Origin: Ampelocalamus luodianensis
Taxonomy: Eukaryota; Streptophyta; Magnoliopsida; Poales; Poaceae
Reading direction: 5' to 3'
Assembly (NCBI GenBank): GCA_036346255.1
Contig: CM070619.1
Location: forward strand, 33,238,342 to 33,302,341
Length of the DNA stretch: 64,000 bases
Shown one piece after another: positions 11,490-22,500 of this stretch. Both the position numbers and the translations under genes were made by a program. The notes under the pieces are model-generated. The model had not been told where the DNA came from. It worked only from the letters and a program-made list of their open reading frames with translations, and did not search any database. How positions within the stretch are numbered: position 1 is the first letter of the stretch; every line of letters starts with the position of its first letter.

Positions 11490-12540
11490 GTTGTCCTCAC
11501 AAGAATGTGTTTGGCCGGCGGATACTTGTAGGACCTATGACATGGGTATTCACTACCATCCGGCATATGCGCTTAGTCGCAAAATAGCAAACATGCTATG
11601 TATTCTTCTTGTGCCGAAGCTTTCTCCCTTGTCCACACCCGGGGCCACAAAGATGTAACCACTTCGTTGTCGAAACAATCGCCCGGCGTTAGCACCCTTA
11701 CCAATTCCGGTGGAAGTGGGATTCGAGGCCTCACAAGAATGTGTTTGGATCGATTGACTAAGGTGGCTCATTTTCTTCCGTCAAGACTTACCTTCGAGTG
11801 GGTCTTCGGCGGATCTCTACATAGCCCGCATCGTGAGTTTGCATGGTGTGCGAAGACGATTGTGTCGATCGTGGTTCGCTGCTCACATAGCTCGCAAGAG
11901 GCTATGGAACCGCCTTCTTTCACCGACTTTTCACCCCCAAATCGATGGTCGACCGAAGGGTCAACCAAGTGTTGGAGGACATGCTTCGAGCTTGTGTCCT
12001 TTCCTATGGGAAGCATTGGGAGAAGTGCTTGTCATTCGCGAGTTTTCTTACAACAACGTTTCCAAGCCGCCTCGGCATGGCACCATTCGAGGCCTTATAC
12101 CCTCGTTGAACTGGTGCGAGACCGGTGACTATGAATGGCAATGCAGATAGGTCCACATCGCGGTGGCAAGTCGATGAACTCGCTGGGTTTTGCCGCTTCA
12201 AAACCTTCCGTTTTCGTCATCTTTTAGGACCACTTTAATGGTACTTGTAGGACCCGACATACGACCTCCGGAGATCTTGACAAATAGCAAACATGCTATG
12301 TATTCCTATGTGGTGGAACCGTAATTCCATGAAAATCGTCTAAGCGAGTCTTGTGCCGACTTTTGCACCACAAATCCAAATTAGGTTTTCGACGAACCAC
12401 TCGAAACAATAGCGTTGTCGATGATCTTGATCACACAACTACTTATACTACTCCATTATGTCCAACCCTTGAGGCCTCACAAGAATGTGTTTGGCTCGTG
12501 TGGGTACATTGGTACACCTGCAGAGTTAAAACTATTCGGA
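11490..12540 (+). other. Mosaic of foreign fragments inside the Copia element
   Basis: This block separates the end of the Copia reverse transcriptase from its RNase H. It contains a Gypsy integrase piece (about 11748-12130, plus strand) and three copies of the 20-mer CCTCACAAGAATGTGTTTGG (11495-11514, 11729-11748, 12475-12494). It also has two copies of a 24-bp sequence starting AAATAGCAAACATGC (11582-11605, 12282-12305). Repeated CTTGTGCCGA and ACTTGTAGGACC motifs recur as well. A 40-bp stretch at about 12499-12538 matches giant LTR copy C at 63171-63210. No insertion boundaries were found. Confidence 0.75.
11748..12130 (+). pseudogene. Gypsy (Del/Tekay-like) integrase fragment with internal deletions
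   Basis: The piece starts with DRLTKVAHFLPSRLT, the conserved beginning of the chromovirus integrase core. Pieces of the rest of the core follow in order: the LHGV loop, IVS-RGSL with its aspartate region, HPQIDG, VNQVLEDMLRA and EFSYNN. They switch frame repeatedly because of small deletions. It is unrelated to the surrounding Copia integrase and on the same strand as the host element. Confidence 0.8.
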
Positions 12541-12554
12541 TGATTCACCACATC

Positions 12555-12790
12555 CAAGATTATCATGTGGATTGAATGCCGCACTAACCCCAGAGCTATT
12601 ATCTATGAAGATAAATGCAGTTGTGTTGCACAAGTCACAGATGGGTTATGTGAAGAATCCTCTCACAAAGCATATCAACCCCAAGTTCTTCTATGCTCAT
12701 GAATTGCAAAAGATGAACGTTTTTAAAGTACTGCATACTAAGTCATGTGAGAATCTTGCAGATTTATTCACAGTCACTTCCAGCGTCTAA
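12555..12790 (+). pseudogene. Copia RNase H C-terminal fragment
   Basis: The open stretch 12572-12790 encodes QMGYVKNPLTKHINPKFFYA, then HELQKMNVFKVLHTKSCENL and ADLFT, the closing part of the Copia RNase H domain that degrades the RNA strand during reverse transcription. The N-terminal half is displaced by the mosaic block upstream. A remnant of the usual tail (GMMRLREVQSSGGE-like) follows at about 12815-12855. Confidence 0.85.
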
Positions 12791-13110
12791 CTTTGAAAGA
12801 TGCATATGTGAATTGGAATGATGAGACTTAGAGAAGTGCAGAGTTCAGGGGGAGAACCTTCACGAACCCATTATTAAAGCTTGATCATGAAGATCGAGTA
12901 CCCAAAGAATAAATCCAGGAGATTAAATGAAATTTGGTGGATTGTACTCTTTTTCCCTTGACGAGTTTTCTTGAAGTTTCTCGGCCAAGGTTTTTAATGA
13001 GGCAATTCGTGCATCACAGCAGAACGTGTATCATGTACTCTTTTTCCAAATTTTTCCCACTGGGTTTTTATGGAGTTTTGATGAGACATGGACATGAAGG
13101 ATGGGTGCCC

Positions 13111-13119
13111 AAGGGGGAG
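13111..13119 (+). other. Polypurine tract of the Copia element
   Basis: AAGGGGGAG lies directly before the 3' LTR and would prime plus-strand DNA synthesis. A similar GGGGGAGAA tract lies near 12848. Confidence 0.9.
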
Positions 13120-13382
13120 TGTTGGGAAACCATGGGCCTGACCCTGCAGTCGGCCCATTAGTGGGCGCCCCATCCCAAACCCTAGCAGGGTCGTAGCCTA
13201 TAAATAGAGAGTGCTATTCATTGTAAATGACTGATCAATGGATGAAGGAATAAAGAGAAGCAAGAAGTCCCCCTACATCTCTGTGTTCAATCTCTTATTC
13301 TGTTCTTGTGTTCATGCATTGTTCTTACGATTCTGAGTTTATCGCTCGGACTGAACTCGCCAGCGACGACGGTTCTTCAACA
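13120..13382 (+). repeat. 3' LTR of the Copia element
   Basis: Begins TGTTGGGAAACC and ends TTCTTCAACA, followed by target copy CTAAT. It carries CCTATAAATAGAGAG at 13198-13212, a TATA-like box about 320 bp upstream of the DUF639 start codon and in the same orientation, so LTR-driven transcripts could enter the gene. Confidence 0.93.
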
Positions 13383-13529
13383 CTAATAAATATGTTTTTC
13401 TCTTGTTTCACCGGACTGCTCCCCATCTTCCCTCGCCTAGCATCCGCTTGGTCCGTACGCGATCAAATCACCCCTACCCCTGCCCACCACCCACAGCCGT
13501 TTCTTCCCGATCCGCCGGCCGGGTAGAGT
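13383..13529 (+). promoter_or_regulatory. Residual promoter and 5' leader of the DUF639 gene
   Basis: Only 147 bp separate the Copia insertion from the start codon. The segment is pyrimidine-rich (CTCTTGTTTC, TCCCCATCTTCCC), typical of a grass 5' untranslated region. Before insertion the site would have read CTAATAAATATG, in which TAATAAATA could have been a weak TATA element. The start codon context GAGTATGGCG has G at +4. Confidence 0.5.
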
Positions 13530-16500
13530 ATGGCGATGATGAGCCGGACGCGGGATCTGCTGATGGAAGGGTTTGAGGGGCTTGTGCGGGAGGGGTCATT
13601 CAAGTGGGCCCTCCCTCGCCGCTCGGCTGCGCTGGTGGACGACGACGAGGACCTCGACCACTCGCCCTCGTCCGGCAAGCGTGCGTCCGTCCCCGGCCTC
13701 TCTCCCAAGGCCAACGCCGTCGTCGCTCGCTGCTCCCGGTAATTGCCTAGACAAACGGATGGGAGAACGACCTCTTACTCGATTCGCTTCGCGTTAGTGT
13801 TTCTTGAGTTTGGGAAGGGGGAATGCTCTGGGATGCAATTTATTTCTTACTTAGGTTTTGGGGTTAAGAGAAGCTCATTCCGGAATTTGTGGGTGTTCTT
13901 TGATGTGAAACCGGCATGAACTTTTTGCGTAGGAATTAGATCATTGCGAAAAGCCAAGCTTGTTCTTTTATTTCGTTCTTTCTTTTTTGTGGAATTGGTT
14001 AGTATTACTGCTGTCTAAACTACAGGCATGGCGACGGAGGTGTCAATAATCAGAAAATCTTCAATTTATTTTTGGTATGAGTTCAACCCTGGCATCCAAG
14101 AGACCATGACACCCTGGATGCCACACATGTGGACTATCGCTTTAGTAGGAACTGATTTTAGGTTGCATATTATGATTCGTTACGGGAGCCCATGGGTACT
14201 GCGTTCTGAGGAGCAATTAGGGTATATTTGTCTGAATTCCTATGAGTTAGTGTTGGATCTGAAATGGGTTTGATTTATGGTGTGGTACTAGTGACTGGTG
14301 TGCGCAGTGTAGCTTGTTGCATGCACTGTGGCTGCTCGGTAGAATTAAGGGCTTTTTATGAACCATAGGATCGCATAGCATTATGGGAACTGGACATGTT
14401 TAAGAAATAGAGTTGATATGAACACGAATGCAACAGCAGCTGTTTGAGATTATGATGTATCAGGATTTCTTTCAGATATATGGATGCTTATCATTCTGAG
14501 TTAATTAAATCAACATGTTGTGTGAACTAATATAGTTTATCTCCTATGTTTCATGGAACCAGTAATGTTATTTGCTTTTGACCTTGTTTTGTGTAGTATA
14601 GCAACAGTTAATCAGACATGGCTTTGCAGTATGGTAATTTATTCTAATTATTATGTCATATAACCGAAATTTCCTTTTCTTATTTGCATAATAACGCCAG
14701 TTTTGCTTGCACTAGATGTTGAACAGTTTCTTTTTGTGCTAATCACCTTTCAGACTTCTCAATATTTCTATCGGTGACCTGCAAAATGACTTTGATATGC
14801 AAGCATCTGATTCCATAAAGCAGCCAAGAAACTATGCAAGAAACTTTTTGGAATATTGCTGCTTCAGGGCACTTGCACAGGTCTCACAAGTTGCAGGGTA
14901 TCTTGCTGACAAAAGCTTTTGTCGCCTAACATTTGATATGATGTTAGCCTGGGAAGTTCCCTCCTCTTCAAGCCAGCTCATTGTTAAGGTAGAAGCTTTG
15001 TGTTGTTTATTTTCTCTAGATAACTACTCACAGAACTAGTTGGGTTTGCACTACAATCATCTGTCACAGGTGTCTTTTCTTACATTAAGGATTTTTAAGA
15101 ATCTCTCTATTATATTGAATTTCATCCCCCTTTATTTGCAGGTTGAGATAAATGACACAGTTACTTTAGAGGCTTTCTCAAGAATAGCACCTGCCATTCC
15201 AACAATTGCTGATGTAGTAACTTGTTCAAATCTCTTTGATGTACTTTCATCATCATGTGGAGGCCATCTTTCATTTCCTGTATATGATAAGTACCTTGCA
15301 GGATTGGACAGGTCACTTTCCGCACTATAATGCTGTCTAATAATCATACACAATGGCTTGTTCAAATATTGACCACTAGCAATTTCATCTTTTGTTTACC
15401 CTCTGATTGCTCTGTCAAAACAGCAAAATTTGTGCCTATCTTTCTGATAGAACGCTTATTAGTTCTTATTAGCTCACATATTGATTTTTTTTTTCATTTT
15501 TTTTTCATCGTATATGTTTACCCCGTGCTGCAAATTATTCCCTTTGTAGAGTTTAGATAGGACATCTCACATCACTCTGCTCTTCCTATGATGGATGGGC
15601 ATGTTGAGTACTACAAATTCTATTTTGCTGACTTCAGTCCAGATAACAGACATGGATCATTTTATGAATGCATGCTGATGTATTACTACCACTGGTGAGC
15701 GATATTAATAAAGGAATGGACTTATGGAGATATATGGCACAATATAGTTAACCACAGCTAATTTCTTCTGTCCCCCATGATATGCAAATCTGTTTATCTT
15801 AATTGTTGCCAAAACACATACCTGCATTGTGCATTTGATATCTTCCGTTCTCACTGCTTATTCTCAACAAACATAAGCCACTTCCGTGAATTAAGATGGA
15901 GGTATTTTGGGCAATCGCTAAGTGAGCTGTTGTGTTCAAATCGTTTTACATGCTACAACCTTGCGGTAGATATCATTATGTGGTCTGTCACGACCCGAAT
16001 TGGTCGACAAGAACGGGGCGCAAGAAGTATGAATGCGAGAGAAGCGGACGAGGAACCGCACGCCTGCGCCTTGGCAGTGCCGTGATGTCGGTGCGCCATG
16101 AGCATAGGGTGCGGCAGCTTTGGGTAAACCCTTTTTTTATATTTCTCCCTTCTCAATGAAGTTTTGGCTGGCTATTAAGTAACAGCCCCTAACAATCGAT
16201 CTCTAACTTTATATCTTATTCAAATAACTAATCTAACCTCTAATTCAAATATCCAATCTCTAATTTAAATAGCAAACTGTATCTGTAACAAAATATCTTA
16301 TCTCTAATTCAATGAGGAGAAAATTTAAGCAAAGGGATAACTATTCGGTTGATACCGAATTGGCTGGAGGCATCTCTTGGGCCAGTTGAGCCTGCCCTGG
16401 CCGGCGGCGGTGCTGGTAGTAGCGTCCCCACATGACATCGTCTTTCTCTTCCTCTTTCACTCTGCGGTAGTAGATCCCCCAACTTGAATTAAGATGGATG

Positions 16501-19500
16501 TATCGCGAGCAAATAACAACTGCACTTTTGCCTGCTTGAAGTTGTACTTGCTACTGCAGGGTGTAAAGTAATGTTGTATGGCATTGTGATGGTAGAAGTT
16601 GCACAAGTATACCATGGTACATACCATGATTGGAGAGAATGCATACATGTACCACGGTACATAACATGGACATTGTTTCCTTCTGCCAAGTGCAGTGGTA
16701 GGAAGCATGTTATCTGAATGTTGAATATCTATGTTCATATAAACAGACCATTTTTCCATCAGTTAAAAAACATGTAAGTGTTAATGCATATTCTAAAGTT
16801 GGTATCAGTATCTGAAATAGGATGATAATTGGGATTCCTTTTAAATCTTAAATCATTTGTTGATGCTTTACCCTTCTTTTAAAGTAGATTATAAGCAAAT
16901 GCATGAGATAGCATGACTACCAACTTTTATTGTCAAACAAAGTTATGCTCTTTTTTTCTCTTAATATAGGTTATGCAAGCATGAATTTCTGTTGGATCTT
17001 GCTTGGTAAAGACAACTGAGAATATGTTTTATCTCATATAGAGCAATCAAGAAAATGAAGGCACAATCTGAGTCCTCGCTTCTATCAGGCCTCCGATCTC
17101 AGAGAAGAGAAAGGATTCTAGAAGTAGATGGAACATTGCCAACTCAACCAGTACTTGAGCATGTTGGGATTTCAACATGGCCAGGTGTGTCCTAGTTTAT
17201 TGATGGAGCTGAACAAGTTGCTGTCATGTTTGATTACTTATTAGTGAATTGGTGTGAACTTGCCTTGTTCCTTTTGTTATATCACTGATTTTCAACCTTT
17301 GCTGACGCAGGAAGGTTGACACTTACGGATCATGCTCTTTACTTTGAAGCTCTTCGGGTTGTGACCTATGATAAGCCCAAAGCTTATGAACTTGCAGAAG
17401 ATGTAAAGCAGGTTGTTAAACCTGAGCTGACTGGTCCATGGGGTTCACGGCTATTTGACAAAGCCGTTATGTATAAATCAACAACCTTGTAAGTTTTCAC
17501 ACTTAACAAAGCTAATATGCAATATTACATAAACTAAATATAGCTTGTTCTTGTAATGGTCTTTTACTCTTTAGTTTTAATTTTTAACTTAGAGCTTCTT
17601 GCTATTTATCCTTCAAAATTTCCTTTCTATTAGGACCTAGTAGCAATGTGCTTCCCTCAGCTGGTGTCCTTATGATTAGCATATAGATTTGTTCTTATCA
17701 CCTTTGATCACATGGCTTTTGTATATTGATAATGCTGAATGCAGAACAGAACCAGTGATCATAGAATTTCCAGAGTTGACTGGCCACTCCCGCCGTGATT
17801 ATTGGTTGGCCATTATATCGGAAGTTCTTTGTGTCCACAGATTTGTTAGGAAGTTTGACATAACTGGAATTGATAAAGAGGAAACAATTCTGAAGGCTGT
17901 ACTCGGTATTCTGCGGTTACAAGCCATTGAAGAGTTAGCTTTTTCAGTTTCCAATCGATATGAGTCGCTTTTGATGTTCAATCTATGTGACAAACTTCCT
18001 GGAGGTGATGTAATACTTGAAACACTAGCCAATACTATATCATCAAGAAGTTCAGCTCAAGCTAACCAACCTGGCATGAGCAGTGGAATGCATTCAATGT
18101 CCGCCTTTGCTGTCCTGTCAAACTTGGGTGTGGTATCACCAGTTAATAATGGCGAGAGACTCTTTGTTGGTGAGATAGTTGTTGGGGAAATGAGTTCCTT
18201 GCAGAAGGCTGTTACTGACTCAATGAACAATTATAAGAAGGTTGAATTGGCCCAAGCTACAGTTGATGGAGTCAAAGTTGATGGGCTTGATACAAACTTG
18301 GCAGTGATGAAGGTAAACTCAGAACAAAAACTAGCCTCGTCATCTGCTGATTACTTTAGATTGTGTCGCCTTGCCAAGCATTATCACCTGTTCAAGCAGG
18401 CTCTCGCTTAATTTTTCTTCAGTTTGGACTTTGTATTGTTCCGAACCAGATACTTGTTTCAGTGTTTATTGTAACATTGTTTTGATGAAAGTTTTGGAAA
18501 CTGGAAATATACACATGCATGATATGCTTGTCTCACGGAAGCCCTAGACGGAGAGGGAAGAGTTCAGGGTTGCAATTTTTCTGTCATCCTCTTCATGTTC
18601 AAAACATAATCTTTTGAGAACTTGCAAGTTGAGCAGATTATTGTGTCAGCAAGATTTGAAGAAAAATTGGAGCGGGCGTAGTCTTATCCCTAGTTTAATC
18701 CATCAATTTGCTTTACTCACAGTATTGTTCCACCTGTAACTGAAAGAATAAGCGTTGCTACTAGTCTCATATTTTTTTTGCTTTGAGTTCATGTATCTTT
18801 TATTGTAACTGCTCAATGTCAAGTAGGAGGTGAAATCTCAATGTCAAGTAGGTAAAATGACTTGGTTGTGTTTGTAGTTCCTAAATATATGTTTAGTAGG
18901 TAATAGAATTAGTCAGGGGTTTCTTTATATGTGACCGTCCTCCACCAAATGCATTAGGTAGTTGGACTTCATCGGATCCTCATTTTCCAATTGATGAAAT
19001 ATCTATGTTTCTGTTGGAGAAATTTGCACTGTGCACCAGCAATTTCTTGCTTTTTATTTCTGCATGCACTTTAAATTTTGCAAATTATTACCTCTATTTT
19101 AGAGATTGTACATGAACTAGAATTTACCATCTTGGCTCCAGTTTTTGTAGTTGTGAATTTAGTCATTTGCAGTTTCAAAATGAAAGAACAAATTTAGTCA
19201 TTGACAAAAACTCAAAAGGTATAAGTGGGTTTGGTGCAATTTTTTCTTCTTGTGATGTGTATTTTCTATATATCATTTTTCTCTTGAAGGTTTTTGTTTA
19301 CAATATTATGGCACCCAACCATGTCTGGCAAGTATCAAAATTTTGGTTTTCTATATATGCTTTTTTAATTTAATTCTTAATTGCATTTAGGAATTGCTAT
19401 CTCCGGTAAGTGAGCTTTGGAGGGTTTTGGTATTGCTTGCATCATGGGATGAGCCTCTGAAGTCCATGGTATTTTGCTTGATATCTTCTTATATTATCAT

Positions 19501-22500
19501 CAGGTATACTACTTTCTCCATGGATATTTTCATGTTAACTTTATGTTAGGCATGATGCTTTGTCACTGTAGTATTCTGTGTTGGTTATTTTATATTACTA
19601 TCCGAGTGCCTGTGCATTGCAACGGATCTCAAATAAACATATATAAGTTCTAAACTTGAAAAACCAATATACAAAGGTAATTATCTCTACAAAAGTTGCA
19701 TATATAATTTGCATCCTATCAATAAGCCGCAAAGAGTCTTATCACAAACCACATGTGTAGATGATCCAATTGTTCACAGAAGTTCCTTATAGTAACATAT
19801 GCATGCATGCACATATCTATCTACAAAAGACCCCACCAATTCAAGTGGTGGAGGTAGATGACAGACTCACCAGTTACCACCACCACCAAGTGCTTCTTTT
19901 ATAATAGTAAAGATACAACTTACTGATAGAACATGATTAAAATTTAAAAGCATGAATTATGTTCTCCAACAGCTCATGGAACAAGGAGCCTGCCAAAATA
20001 AACTTAAGGGATTTGCAGCAATTAATATTTTTTAGGGCCTCTTTGATTAATTTCAAAGGAAAAATGGAGGAATTCAATCCAAAGGAAAATTTTCTACGTG
20101 GGGTGTTTCTTTTGTAGGATTGTTTCAAAGGAATTTCATAGGATAGGTAAATTTCCTACAAGGAATTCTAGCATGAGGTCTAACCTCATGTTAGCAATTC
20201 CTTTGAGAGTTCCAATGAACCTTCTCTCTTCCTCTCTCCATTCTCTCTCTAATCGATTAACATGTTTCCTGTGAGGCATCCAAAGTCCAAACACATGTTT
20301 TGAACAATTTATGTGGTTTTATTTCCTCTGGGATTCAACAAGTCACGACATTCCAATCCTGTGTTTTTAGAATCATGTGAATCAAAGAGGCCCTTAAAGG
20401 AATGTGTGGGTGGTTGCAGTTTGCATAGAACTGAAGCAATCGTTTTAGCTGTCTGCTCTTCAGCCTTTCCAATGAAATGAGAATTTTTGTGGTTCTTGGG
20501 GAGCCATGGCAGGGATACCTTTTCCATTCGATAGGCAACTGAACACATATGGCTGGGAAAATAGCTAAGTAGATCACTGGGCCCTTTGAATTGTGTTAAT
20601 GAAACAACTCCCGAACTCATATGCGGGTGGGTGTGTACACGCATCTGGAATTGCGTGTTGAGGCCTGGACCCGTATGGTTTCTGAACGGTAACAGGTAAG
20701 AGATGAAGAACTATTAGCCACTTGCTGTATTACAGTTGAAGAAAAGTGACCAAAGCTGATGAAAGTGAAGGGTTTAGTTGGTTCGTGTTACTGGGCCGAC
20801 GAATACCAAAAGTCTAGGAGCAACGTTGTGACCTTTGAACCCAAATTCAGTTAACCAATTTGGCAAGTTGGACAGTTCACATTCTATACTAACAACACTT
20901 CTCAGGTTTATGAAATGTAGTTGATTACTGTAACAGCCCAGCCTACTGATTTGCAGTCCTCAATATTACTCAGCTTACAAGTTATCCTTGAGAGTTTTGA
21001 GTTAGATTCAGGATCAGGATCAGGATCTTTTCTCTAGTAGTTGGTTTGTTTATATTGGATTGTTAAGAGAGAGAGTTTGAATCTTAGGCCATCGACAATG
21101 TGCTTCCAAACAGATGCTAAGTTGCTAACTCATTTCTGGAACTGATGCTTGCCACTGGAGTACAGCGATGCTTGGCAAAAAACATGGAATCGATGCATGT
21201 AGGTGTGTCGACGCTAGCAAAATAAAAACTTGGCAGGCCCCACCTTGTCTGGTGTGAATGTAGAGAAAGGAGGGGGAGGGAAGATGTTGGGGTGTTTCTT
21301 TTGCTTCTTTTATTATGAGATGGACACCACCAGGAGAGGTCGGAGAAAAAAAATGCAAATTTAGCTCCTGCGTGACGTGGTGGTGATATGGCAAACTTAG
21401 CTTCGCCTACATTGGAGATGTCCGTAGAGGGAAAAGTCGAGTCAGCCCTATAAAAGGCTATGCATTGTAAGTTTATGAAATCAAGCAAGAAGAAATAATT
21501 AGTCTTTTTCTCATCAATAAGTTTTCTCCATAATCTATGGTCTATTTCTTTCTATTCTAGTATCATATTTCCTTCAAGCCATGCTGTTTTGGCTCTGTTC
21601 TGTATGGACATTGGTATTGTACTGCTTTTTTAAAAACGTCTTAGTTATATCGTCCAGCAATCTTTCTTTTTAGAGCAGTAACACAACAAATTCATTGAAC
21701 ACCACATTGTAACACAGCAAGAACAGCATAGCAATGCCAAACTGGAAGTAAGAGGGAAATTTTCAGTTGATAGGCACCTAGATAATTGTGTCAAGCTACG
21801 TCTACAGATACCAAATGTCCCTTAGTCAAAGTACTAGTGTAGCTGCTACGAGTAATCTGACTTTTAGTACATTTAAGAAGTTCTTGGCTATGATGAATCT
21901 TAATTCAATTTGTTAAGTAATAGATGAATTTTCATTGGTAACCTGTGCTCCTTAGCACATTTTCACGATTGTGATGTCCCTATGTTTCTATGCTGACACA
22001 GGGGATGGTTAGTCTATTTTCTTGTTATGGTGCTATTGTTTTCGGCAACTTTCATGTTCCTCACAAGACTAACTAGTCAAGGAAAGCCAATGACTGAGGT
22101 CAAGGTGACATCTCCACCTCCAATGAACACAGTGGAGCAGCTCTTAGCTGTTCAAAATGCTATTTCCAAAGTTGAAGAGCTTGTTCAGGATGCAAATATT
22201 GTTCTTCTGAAGATAAGAGCTCTACTGTTGGCATTTCCCTCCCAGGTAAGTATATCTTTTCAGTTCTCGTTCTTCCATCCTTCTTAGGAATTATTTTATA
22301 TTGTTGCTTTATTTCTGTGCTCTGTAGTCTATGATACCGGTAATGTTGTACTGAGAATATAATGTGCGCTATACATTGTGTTACGTGTTATTGTGCAAAG
22401 AAAACCCCGAGTCACACTTTAGCTTGCAAATGAATACTTCATCTAGTGAGAAAATAATGATAAGTTAATTCAAACCATATGACGACATGCTTTCTTTCAT

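Larger units (their letters stand above)
5315..13382 (+). mobile_element. Complete but decayed Copia LTR retrotransposon
   Basis: The element has two LTRs (5315-5586 and 13120-13382), a primer-site-like sequence just after the first, a purine tract just before the second, and a perfect 5-bp target duplication CTAAT (5310-5314 and 13383-13387). Between them the plus strand carries, in order, a GC-rich leader, gag remnants, a protease/pre-integrase and integrase region, reverse transcriptase and RNase H. Integrase before reverse transcriptase is the Copia order. Frames are broken by many stops and frameshifts, so it encodes no working protein. The LTRs differ at roughly ten sites plus small indels by eye, so the insertion is not recent. 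It sits directly in front of the DUF639 gene. Confidence 0.93.

Noticed and set aside
15888..16498. 13-bp direct repeat GAATTAAGATGGA at both ends of a 585-bp segment
   Set aside because: It could mark a LINE or SINE insertion, but there is no A-tail or promoter box, and the LTR-like ends at 15986 and 16437 explain the segment better.
17689..17744. Upstream start for the long ORF ending at 18411
   Set aside because: This part is intron 5: a GCAG acceptor at 17741-17744 and the frame of exon 5 place the exon start at 17745.
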